DNA of 37,779 bases from Alistipes sp. (GTDB lineage Bacteria; Bacteroidota; Bacteroidia; Bacteroidales; Rikenellaceae): NCBI GenBank assembly GCA_017630735.1, contig JAGBUS010000040.1, forward strand, positions 1 through 37,779, in the 5' to 3' direction. The notes below the pieces were generated by a model that made no database searches, was not told the DNA's origin, and saw only the letters and a program-made list of their open reading frames with translations. The translations under genes were made by a program, and so were the position numbers. The first letter of the stretch is position 1. Each line of letters begins with the position of its first letter. Positions 17,654-24,269 of the stretch are shown one piece after another.

Positions 17654-19423
17654 CTACTTTGTCATATTATAATCATAGAATCCAAAGACCTCGGTTGACA
17701 CCTCGCCGAGCCAGCCACTCTTGGCGTTAACACCCACCTGCACCTTCACGAAGTCGATATAATCCAAATGTATAGGCTCGCACTCAAAGTCTATAGCATT
17801 CGATATCTTTAAGTGATTAGCATTAGCATCAGCATTGGCATTTTCTCCCTCTGTGAGGCGGTCGATAGGACTAAAGTTATCGGCATAGCCCCAGTCGTAC
17901 TCCACATTCACCCAATAGGTACCATTACCCGAAGCATCGTAGTTGCGTGCTTCAAGGCAAGTACCAGTTAGTGTATAACTATCCTCCTCAATCCATAGTG
18001 GATAGTAGTAATCCTGGCGGTGGAACTGCGCGAGGTAGTCGATCTCACCACTATTGCCGAGGTTATCGGTCCACTGTACTGGCATCATTGTGCCTGTTGG
18101 GCGATAATAAGTTACAGAATACTCCTGAATAGTCTCTGGCTTACCCGTCTCCGAGCCTGCAAGCTCATACCATGTATCATCAGGCTCGCCATTGCCATTT
18201 TCATCCTGCATAACCCACACAATACCTGGCTCAGAGGATCCGCTGAACGAGTTACCAAGAATGGCAAGATCGTAGTCACCCGAATTATCGATACTATGGT
18301 CGAAACCTACAACTATATAGCCACCGAAGCCTCCCAAAGAGACCCAAATAGGATTAGGAGTACCATCGGCTTTTGTCTGCGACATTCGAGTCTCAGCGTA
18401 AGCGATGGCAGCCTCCCTTGTTGTCTGTGTACCGTCAAAGCCACCCGTCTTTGTTTCGTTAATAAACTGACCAGGTGCAGGGGTATAGTCGTATACTTTG
18501 TTCCAATCAGCCTTTGATGCACCACTCTTCGAACGATAGAAAGCACCCTCCACATAGGCGGTTACTGCGAACTTATGAGTAAGGGTTATCTGCTCGCCAT
18601 CCTTCTCTGCTGTTGCCATAGCTGTAACGGTATATTCACCCGCAGCATCAGCAACAAAGACAAAAGAGGCATCACCAACCACCTTATCGCAATCATCAAT
18701 CTGCCAAGTGTAAACTACGCCTTCGCCATTGCTTACTGAAGAGGGTTTAATTTGCAATTTACGACCAACGACAGTGTGATATGAAGTACGATCAAACTCC
18801 CACACAAATGGCATATCCTCAGCATTTACAACCTCTATTTGCACAGAGTCGCTATGCTTGCCATCCTCATTCATTGCAGTGGCAGTAATAGTATAGCTAC
18901 CCACGGTCTCAGCTTTGAAGATATATGATAGCTCCTCTTCAGTTGCCGAAGGCTGACCATTGATACTCCACACAACGCTCGTTTGCAGTGTTGTTTCGCG
19001 CACCGTAGCATTTAGCTTAACTTCCGTACCTATGGCTACTGTCTGCTTTTTATTGCCTGCAATAGATACCATTGGCACCTCCAAAGCTATAACATCTACA
19101 CGAATCTCCTCGCTATCTGTGCCTCCCTCAGTGGTAACACTTACAACGATAAAATACTCGCCAATCTCCTCGCCCACAAACGACAATGAGGGAGAAGTGC
19201 TAAGCACCTCTCCATTCATAGTCCAGCTATATGTTGCTCCCTCAGCAGATTCGTAGTTTGGCGCGATAACAATCTCACGACCCTCCTTAACGGTATATAT
19301 TCCCGTATCACTATCGAGAATCATTTCGGGAGGCAACGCCGTCGTAATCTCCTCGTCTATATTGCAAGACGAGAAAATCGCAACGGTCACACTTAAAAAC
19401 AAGAAATATAATATTTTTTTCAT
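17654..19423 (-). CDS. PKD/Ig-like repeat surface lipoprotein
   Basis: 589 residues with a lipoprotein signal; the lipobox is FSSC (Cys20). Residues about 28-290 form three PKD/Ig-like beta repeats (YSWTMNGE, VVWSINGQ, VYTWQIDD each mark one). The C-terminal 290 residues are a conserved domain with VSLGGFGGYIVVGFDH, SSEPGIVWVMQDENGNGEPD (a calcium-loop-like acidic run) and a WLGEVSTEVFGFYDY end. From memory, proteins of this type occur in Bacteroidetes loci near cobalamin transport genes; the ligand is not shown by sequence. It follows the DUF4465 gene by 6 bases, so the two are co-expressed. Asn/Ala repetition (NANADANAN) lies near residue 535. Confidence 0.75.
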   Translation of the reverse strand: MKKILYFLFLSVTVAIFSSCNIDEEITTALPPEMILDSDTGIYTVKEGREIVIAPNYESAEGATYSWTMNGEVLSTSPSLSFVGEEIGEYFIVVSVTTEGGTDSEEIRVDVIALEVPMVSIAGNKKQTVAIGTEVKLNATVRETTLQTSVVWSINGQPSATEEELSYIFKAETVGSYTITATAMNEDGKHSDSVQIEVVNAEDMPFVWEFDRTSYHTVVGRKLQIKPSSVSNGEGVVYTWQIDDCDKVVGDASFVFVADAAGEYTVTAMATAEKDGEQITLTHKFAVTAYVEGAFYRSKSGASKADWNKVYDYTPAPGQFINETKTGGFDGTQTTREAAIAYAETRMSQTKADGTPNPIWVSLGGFGGYIVVGFDHSIDNSGDYDLAILGNSFSGSSEPGIVWVMQDENGNGEPDDTWYELAGSETGKPETIQEYSVTYYRPTGTMMPVQWTDNLGNSGEIDYLAQFHRQDYYYPLWIEEDSYTLTGTCLEARNYDASGNGTYWVNVEYDWGYADNFSPIDRLTEGENANADANANHLKISNAIDFECEPIHLDYIDFVKVQVGVNAKSGWLGEVSTEVFGFYDYNMTK

Positions 19424-19429
19424 TCTCTA

Positions 19430-21154
19430 TTATTTATCAAAACGAACAGCCACATCATCGTATGCAAAGTAACCAGGGATTGTGAAGCCGTAATTACCTC
19501 CCATATCCTCCGAATAGAGGAAGTTGAAACGCACCTTAGCTACAGGACCAAGCACACTCAAGTCCCATTTCTGCCAATCGGTCACGACATTCATACCCTG
19601 CACAAGATAGAACTCCGTCTCGGCAATAGGCTCTGCGTAGGCATCAGCATCGATATCATCAAATCCCTGAGCCGCAATCTTCAACCACGCATCGTCGTTA
19701 AGACCTTCCCAGCTACCACCGAAGGTGTTACCCTCCTCGCTCTTAACACCATTTACAAGCTGGTTGAGAGTGTAGTTAGTGTTAGTAACATACATGTGGT
19801 CAATAACACGACACTCACCATCTTCAAACGCGATTTCAGGAAGATTCTCAATGTATGTAAAGAAATCCTTATAGCCATAGTGTACACAGAAGTTATCACC
19901 AGAGTGTGGTGCAACAGGAATCATAAATTGAAGGTTAAACCAACCGAGGAAAGCATCTGCACCTGGCTGTCCAGCCCACTGATCAACATAATCCTGACCA
20001 TAATATTTTGCAATATGCCTGTTGCGGTCCTCATCTTCGAAGCCCTCGCCCCAGTAGTTTGAGATGGCGTGACCACCACCCCAGAAGCAGTATGCATAGT
20101 TATCTGGGAACATGTGGTAGAGCTCTGTATTACCCTCATCCCACCATGTGTACATAGCATCCATCTGATCATTACCATAAGTCAATGGACCCATATATTG
20201 TGGATCATCAATAAGATCGCTCCAAGTAGTAATCTCCTTACCTGCGTAATCGTCAACATAGTCCAAATAGTAAGGCTCAAACTTAGCATCTGCATTCTCA
20301 AAAGTCAAAATTCGCAACTCGTATGGGAGTTCTGGCTCTGGCTTCTGTAGGTCTGCAGCAGCAATGGTTGTGCTAATACGCTGTGTATCACCCATAGCGA
20401 GATCCTTCTTAGGGCTCTTAACCTCTGTGTATGTCGAGCCATCCTCGAAGATGTAGTCAACAGTCAACTCTGTACCACTGATAGCTGCAGGAAGAGTTAC
20501 CATTGCAGCAAAGACACCCTCATTTGCAGGCTGTAGCTCTACGCCCTCACCAAAGTTCAAGACAATCTGGTTTGATCCATTTACCACTGCGCTTTCCCAC
20601 GCGTCATTCTTGTAGTCAAATACTCGTTCACCTGCCAAATACAAGCCCTCAGCAGCTGTTACTTTGATGTTAACCAACTTTGGCAACTGCTCATTCGACT
20701 TAGTGTCAAACCAAATATATGAGGTCTTATGTTCAAGATAGAAGATACCAAACTCATCAGCCACAGCATAGCCGAAATCACCATCATTACCCAAATTGGC
20801 ATCGGCACTCTGAATAGTAAGCACGTTTGCAGTCTTGTTGCTACCTGTCATATTGTAGAAAATATGGAAAGCACCAATAGTTGATGGTGGGTTCTTCCAT
20901 ACAAACTGCGCCTGACTGCAATCCTCTGAGATCGCTTTACTCTTTATGCTACCCAACCAAATATAATCTCCCTTGCTCCAAAAATATGGAATTTGACTGC
21001 TATCAGGAGTACCAAAATGGGTACGTGTCTCAGCACTGCTGTAACCCGTAAGCACAAGTGGCTCTACCTCCTGCACATCGTAAATCAATTCGTCGCTCTT
21101 ATTACATGATACTGCAAGAGCTAATGCACTGATAAATACAAATAACTTCTTCAT
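19430..21154 (-). CDS. Fimbrillin-like/DUF4465 surface lipoprotein, possible cobalamin-binding protein
   Basis: 574 residues. The lipobox is AVSC (Cys17). The N-terminal half (about 30-275) resembles fimbrillin-like domains (ETRTHFG, YFWSKGDYIWLG). The C-terminal half (about 285-574) resembles DUF4465: AISNYWGEGF, MYVTNTNYTLNQLVNG, DDAWLKIAAQGFD, WQKWDLSVLGPV and GYFAYDDV. DUF4465 includes the BtuH class of Bacteroidetes surface proteins that bind vitamin B12, as I recall. The upstream cobalamin riboswitch fits that role, although two small genes lie in between. No TonB receptor is adjacent. The PKD lipoprotein follows 6 bases later. Function is inferred; domain assignment is by motif memory. 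Confidence 0.65.
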   Translation of the reverse strand: MKKLFVFISALALAVSCNKSDELIYDVQEVEPLVLTGYSSAETRTHFGTPDSSQIPYFWSKGDYIWLGSIKSKAISEDCSQAQFVWKNPPSTIGAFHIFYNMTGSNKTANVLTIQSADANLGNDGDFGYAVADEFGIFYLEHKTSYIWFDTKSNEQLPKLVNIKVTAAEGLYLAGERVFDYKNDAWESAVVNGSNQIVLNFGEGVELQPANEGVFAAMVTLPAAISGTELTVDYIFEDGSTYTEVKSPKKDLAMGDTQRISTTIAAADLQKPEPELPYELRILTFENADAKFEPYYLDYVDDYAGKEITTWSDLIDDPQYMGPLTYGNDQMDAMYTWWDEGNTELYHMFPDNYAYCFWGGGHAISNYWGEGFEDEDRNRHIAKYYGQDYVDQWAGQPGADAFLGWFNLQFMIPVAPHSGDNFCVHYGYKDFFTYIENLPEIAFEDGECRVIDHMYVTNTNYTLNQLVNGVKSEEGNTFGGSWEGLNDDAWLKIAAQGFDDIDADAYAEPIAETEFYLVQGMNVVTDWQKWDLSVLGPVAKVRFNFLYSEDMGGNYGFTIPGYFAYDDVAVRFDK

Positions 21155-21179
21155 AGTATTACACTTTTATTAGTTTTGT

Positions 21180-21293
21180 TTACATATCCTCCCAATCTGA
21201 TGGCTCCTGCTGCTCATTCGAGAGAGCAAAACCTTTTTCAATTTCCACCTCCAAAACTTCGATGTTTGGGGTTTCGTAAATCTTTGTCTCCAT
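21180..21293 (-). CDS. 37-residue acidic peptide of a Bacteroidetes small-protein type
   Basis: ATG at 21293, TAA at 21180. The sequence begins METKIYETPNIEVLEVEIEK, continues GFALS, and ends in an acidic tail with SDWEDM. Similar short peptides (KxYExPxIEVxEVExExGFAxS, then an acidic or Gly-rich tail) are frequent in Bacteroidales, often near fimbrillin-type surface protein genes. Function unknown. It has no signal peptide. It lies 25 bases before the fimbrillin-like/DUF4465 gene and 22 bases after the 170-residue gene, on the same strand. The conserved pattern, more than length, argues that it is real. Confidence 0.65.
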   Translation of the reverse strand: METKIYETPNIEVLEVEIEKGFALSNEQQEPSDWEDM

Positions 21294-21315
21294 AGTTATC
21301 GATTTTGTTTATATT

Positions 21316-21828
21316 TTAATTTATTGTTTCATTATCAATTCTACTATTGCACTCCAGAATGATAGGTTGCAAATCATCGATATATCGTGCCTTGAACTTA
21401 TATTTAAGCATAATCTGTGGAGTAAGCTCAAATCTTTCACCTCGACCACGAGCCTCTACGCAATGACTAGCTACGATTGCGGCAAATAGCGCAGTGACAT
21501 CCTCTAATGATAACTCCTGCTGAAGCGTGGCTTCAAATGTTATTCTACGAGATGTTTCAAGGTCATATGTATTGATACTCAGACGATAGTATTTGCCTGT
21601 TGATGGCATCTTCTTAAATGAATTGACAAATTGAGAGATGGAGATACGCTTCTGAATCGTTGCGTCGAATTTATCAATAATGGTGATCCACGCATAATGA
21701 ATAGGACTCGCCACAAGCAAACAGTAGATATGGTTTGCCTGCGCGCGTAGAGCCTTAAAAAACTTCCACAAGTTGCTTTTGAGGATATGATTATCCTGCT
21801 TACAGCTATTAGTCTGGATAGAATCCAT
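21316..21828 (-). CDS. Hypothetical protein, first gene after the cobalamin riboswitch
   Basis: 170 residues with no family I recognise. It has no signal peptide or convincing membrane segment. The N-terminal third is mixed helix (NLWKFFKALRAQANHIYCLL). The C-terminal part alternates beta-like and helical stretches (YYRLSINTYDL, RRITFEATLQQ, LSLEDVTALFAAIVASHC), suggesting a small cytoplasmic alpha/beta protein. It starts about 220 bases after the riboswitch aptamer and is followed by the 37-residue peptide. Position suggests B12-responsive expression, but a separate internal promoter cannot be excluded. Composition is less typical than its neighbours (many Ile, Ser, Asn). Confidence 0.6.
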   Translation of the reverse strand: MDSIQTNSCKQDNHILKSNLWKFFKALRAQANHIYCLLVASPIHYAWITIIDKFDATIQKRISISQFVNSFKKMPSTGKYYRLSINTYDLETSRRITFEATLQQELSLEDVTALFAAIVASHCVEARGRGERFELTPQIMLKYKFKARYIDDLQPIILECNSRIDNETIN

Positions 21829-21925
21829 ACTTTTAATGTGTTAAATGTAATTAGTTTTGATTTTAACTACACATACCAATAGCCAATGATGGAATACACT
21901 ATTACACAATCACGCAATAATGTAC

Positions 21926-21937
21926 CATAGTACTATG
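21926..21937. repeat. 12-base perfect palindrome between riboswitch and first gene
   Basis: CATAGTACTATG lies in the 217-base leader between the aptamer and the 170-residue gene. A weak 5-bp stem (GGGTA/TACCC, 21946-21960) lies next to it. Possible operator or leader RNA structure; no U-tract follows. Confidence 0.35.
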
Positions 21938-22045
21938 AGAAAACGGGGTACAATATACCCATAACTCACACTCGGCTAAAAATAATAGCAATTAAAAAAA
22001 TACGTTGATTTCAACCCATCTCCCAGTAGGTAGAGATCCATTAAA

Positions 22046-22293
22046 ACACAAGGCAGGTCTTCTGACTTATCCCCTTTATCGCGCCTTCCCGATTGTAATC
22101 AGTGGCAAAGAGTGCGATAAACAAACTCTTTTTATTAGGTTTTTACCCCGCGAGCAACATAATATTCGCTGCATACTCGGACTATTAAACCGTTATAAGA
22201 GTGGGATTTACAGCAACTGGTATTGTCCCAGACTTTCACTGGATTCCCTTTTCACCTTTCGTAACGCATGGTCCGTAAAGGCTCCTTATGTGT
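22046..22293 (-). promoter_or_regulatory. Cobalamin (B12) riboswitch
   Basis: Read on the minus strand, the conserved core is clear: GGTGAAAAGGGAAT, then CCAGTGAAAGTCTGG, CAGTTGCTGTAA, GCCACTG, CGGGAAGGCGCG and finally AAGTCAGAAGACCTGCC. The closing stem P1 pairs the 5' segment at 22284-22293 with ACACAAGG at 22046-22053 (plus-strand sequence). Binding of adenosyl- or other cobalamin normally lowers expression of the gene downstream. Transcription runs toward the 170-residue gene and the two lipoproteins. No strong terminator follows the aptamer, only a weak 4-bp stem before a T-run (21992-22015), so translational control is more likely. Confidence 0.92.
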
Positions 22294-22295
22294 TG

Positions 22296-22322
22296 CAAAG
22301 ATACAATTTTTTTATTTTGCAA
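22296..22322 (-). promoter_or_regulatory. Promoter of the riboswitch transcript
   Basis: On the minus strand TATCTTTG (22303-22296) is a perfect -7 box and TTGC (22322-22319) is a -33 element 19 bases upstream. Transcription should begin near 22290, exactly at the 5' side of riboswitch stem P1. A 10-base inverted repeat (GTGTTGCAAA / TTTGCAACAC, 22290-22299 and 22316-22325) embraces both boxes. Confidence 0.8.
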
Positions 22323-22390
22323 CACAATAATTACGATATTTTTAATATGTAAGAGGATTCTAACAATAATCAGAAAATATACAAGAAAAT

Positions 22391-22416
22391 CAAAAACGCC
22401 CCCACGAGGAGGGCGT
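22391..22416 (-). terminator. Minus-strand intrinsic terminator upstream of the riboswitch promoter
   Basis: On the minus strand ACGCCC (22416-22411) pairs with GGGCGT (22401-22396), followed by TTTTG. The 6-bp GC-rich stem with T-run would insulate the riboswitch promoter from upstream transcripts. Confidence 0.6.
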
Positions 22417-22507
22417 AAAACGAGAGTTGTGGGACAGAACTTCGGTTTTGTCCTTTTTTCATTTCTGGGCAGTGAAGACAGAAAATTATGGGTAAGTTTT
22501 TGACTTC

Positions 22508-22535
22508 AATGAGCGACTTTGGCAGTTCGCTCATT
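22508..22535 (+). terminator. Hairpin with short T-run, possible plus-strand terminator
   Basis: AATGAGCGA and TCGCTCATT form a perfect 9-bp stem with a 10-base loop, followed by TTT. No plus-strand gene precedes it, so it may instead belong to an unrecognised RNA. Confidence 0.45.
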
Positions 22536-22563
22536 TTTCGTGAAATGTGCCTTGTAGAGCGTC

Positions 22564-22697
22564 TGGGCAGTGTTTGGGCAGTCTCTCGTCCTCACTAACT
22601 ATTAGGTTTTTGGGGAGGATTTGTGAATAGTTGCTGGGCAGTATTTGGGCAGTTTCGCCTCTTTTTTGGGCGTTTTTTGGGCAGTTTTTTGGGCAGT
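22564..22697 (+). repeat. Array of TGGGCAGT motifs spaced about 11 bases
   Basis: Exact copies start at 22564, 22575, 22635, 22646, 22678 and 22690, with a variant TGGGCGTT at 22667. A lone copy lies at 22466 and an inverted copy at 22722. Within clusters the spacing is 11, 11 and 11-12 bases, close to one DNA helical turn. The 450-base stretch 22326-22780 otherwise contains only hairpins and no convincing gene. Confidence 0.6.
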
Positions 22698-22703
22698 TTT
22701 TAG

Positions 22704-22740
22704 ACAAAAAAGACCGACTGGACTGCCCAATCGGTCTTTA
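22704..22740 (-). terminator. Terminator after the DUF2795 gene
   Basis: AAAGACCGA (22709-22717) pairs with TCGGTCTTT (22731-22739). On the minus strand the stem is followed by TTTTTTG, giving a good intrinsic terminator 41 bases after the DUF2795 stop. It is A/T-flanked on both sides and may work both ways. The loop carries the inverted TGGGCAGT copy. Confidence 0.75.
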
Positions 22741-22780
22741 TAATTTGTTGATATTTAGGTTTTTAACCTTTATCAAGCGA

Positions 22781-23002
22781 CTAATATTCCTCCTCGTTAA
22801 AGAAGAAATCATCCTTTGCTGGGTAGTCGGGCCAGATGTCCTCGATTGACTCGTAGATATCACCCTCATCCTCGATCTCGCGGAGATTCTCCAAAACCTC
22901 CAATGGTGCGCCTGAACGCTCTGCATAGTCAATCAACACCTCCTTGGTTGCTGGCCATGGTGCATCCTCCAACTTTGATGCAAGCTCTAATGTCCAATAC
23001 AT
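22781..23002 (-). CDS. DUF2795 domain protein
   Basis: 73 residues. The start MYWTLELASKLEDAPWPATK and the following LIDYAERSGAPLEVLENL fit the short Bacteroidetes DUF2795 proteins, which end in a strongly acidic tail (DIYESIEDIWPDYP, EEEY). Function unknown; it is small, cytoplasmic and probably helical. It has its own promoter and terminator, so it is a monocistronic unit, suggesting steady expression. Confidence 0.85.
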   Translation of the reverse strand: MYWTLELASKLEDAPWPATKEVLIDYAERSGAPLEVLENLREIEDEGDIYESIEDIWPDYPAKDDFFFNEEEY

Positions 23003-23064
23003 ATCACTAAAGTTTTAAGTTTTAAATTTCTGTATATTAACGTGTAGTTCTTCTATTTAGCGCA

Positions 23065-23072
23065 CAAAAGTA
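23065..23072 (-). promoter_or_regulatory. -7 promoter box for the DUF2795 gene
   Basis: On the minus strand TACTTTTG matches TAnnTTTG, with TTG at 23094-23092 as a -33 element 22 bases upstream. The expected start near 23058 leaves a leader of about 55 bases. Confidence 0.6.
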
Positions 23073-23136
23073 TAAAATTATTTTTTATCTCCAACATTAT
23101 ACGCCAAATTATTTGAAACTCAATCTTTTCACAACA

Positions 23137-23721
23137 TTATGGTATCCACAAAATCTCCTCAACGCCCAAACGCTCAGTGAGCAATCTACCGAGGTTATAA
23201 AAATAATCTGACAAGCGGTTCAAATAGCGAAATACAGAGTCGTCAACAGGCGATATCTCTGATGCTCGCAACGCTGCACGCTCCGCACGACGGCATATTG
23301 TACGGCATACATGGCACATTGAGACTGTGCGATGACCGCCAGGGATAGTGAACTTAGTAATAGCAGGTATCTCAGTCTGCATGCTATCTATCGCCTTTTC
23401 CAGCTCCTCAACACGTTCCTCTGCTACAGGTGTAATCTTACCCTCACCACCTTTACCAATAGCCAAGAGAGCAGCAACAGTCATAAGCTGAGACTCAACA
23501 CTACGTAGCTCTCCAACGATACGCTCAGTGAGCACACTACCGATACTTCTCACGGCTGTACATCGCTCATCTGTACACAACGTATCTGCAAGAAGGGCGA
23601 TATATGCCGTTAGCTCATCAACCGTGCCATAGGCTTCAACTCTGAGATCCGTTTTCGACACACGCTCACCGCCAATTAGCGATGTTGTTCCCTTATCACC
23701 TGTTTTAGTATATATCTTCAT
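23137..23721 (-). CDS. Cob(I)alamin adenosyltransferase, PduO type
   Basis: 194 residues. The N-terminal KIYTKTGDKGTTSLIGG is the PduO/MMAB ATP-binding motif. VEAYGTVDELTAYI, FTIPGGH and CRRAERAAL are also conserved. The enzyme transfers the 5'-deoxyadenosyl group of ATP to cob(I)alamin, making coenzyme B12 for enzymes such as methylmalonyl-CoA mutase. It lies 1.1 kb upstream of the riboswitch in transcription order, so it is not under that switch. It follows the shortened methyltransferase-like gene by 24 bases and is probably the last gene of that transcript. Confidence 0.95.
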   Translation of the reverse strand: MKIYTKTGDKGTTSLIGGERVSKTDLRVEAYGTVDELTAYIALLADTLCTDERCTAVRSIGSVLTERIVGELRSVESQLMTVAALLAIGKGGEGKITPVAEERVEELEKAIDSMQTEIPAITKFTIPGGHRTVSMCHVCRTICRRAERAALRASEISPVDDSVFRYLNRLSDYFYNLGRLLTERLGVEEILWIP

Positions 23722-23745
23722 ATTAGCACATGTTTTAACGTAACA

Positions 23746-24258
23746 CTACAAGCAAAATCGCTGTCGTGGTAGGTGGTTATTAAATATCAACAGATAAGCA
23801 CGATTATCAACCGTAGTGGATGGATGGCAATCAATAATTCGTTGACATACCTCCCATCGCTCACGGTTATTATACGGGCTCATGATACAAAGTGTAGCAC
23901 CTATACTGCGTGCATATGTGGCAAAAGCCTCAAGATTTGGGTATCGAATATCGAGTGTAGCAATAATAATATCAGCCTCAGACATCGAGTCAATTATCCA
24001 GCTACGATACTCACACACCAACATAAGATTTGCAAGTTCCACGCAACGACGCTTAGCAATACCATGCTCCTCAAGTGTGGTATATATATCACACTCAGGA
24101 TTATATAGCTTTCGTTGCATAAATACCTGACGAACAATCTTATAGATATAAGGCGAGTGAACACCATGCCCACGGAAATAACGTGCGCGACGAATATATG
24201 ATGGCAGGTATGATAAATCCTGCAATCGTTGTTTAAGTGTTCTACCCGACCTCTTCAT
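23746..24258 (-). CDS. Shortened methyltransferase-like protein of Bacteroidetes type
   Basis: 170 residues. The start has YIRRARYFRGHGVHSPYIYKIV, a pattern typical of the N-terminus of a class I SAM-dependent methyltransferase group in Bacteroidetes (HGxHSPF/Y). The glycine-rich SAM loop expected after it is not found, and the protein is well below the usual length of roughly 240-260 residues (from memory). The middle (EADIIIATLDI, SIGATLCIMSPYNN) could be remnant Rossmann strands. It may be a degenerating or repurposed enzyme. It lies between the interrupted flavoprotein and the adenosyltransferase, 11 bases after the former. Confidence 0.55.
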   Translation of the reverse strand: MKRSGRTLKQRLQDLSYLPSYIRRARYFRGHGVHSPYIYKIVRQVFMQRKLYNPECDIYTTLEEHGIAKRRCVELANLMLVCEYRSWIIDSMSEADIIIATLDIRYPNLEAFATYARSIGATLCIMSPYNNRERWEVCQRIIDCHPSTTVDNRAYLLIFNNHLPRQRFCL

Positions 24259-24269
24259 AACAGACTACC

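Noticed and set aside
21992-22015. Intrinsic terminator just after the riboswitch
   Set aside because: The stem is only 4 bp with an AAAT loop before the T-run, too weak to call.
22005-22352. 115-codon plus-strand frame
   Set aside because: It is the reverse side of the cobalamin riboswitch and its promoter, with no protein-like features.
22631-22849. 72-codon plus-strand frame through the TGGGCAGT repeats
   Set aside because: The Phe/Gly-rich translation comes from the repeats, and the frame overlaps the end of the DUF2795 gene on the other strand.
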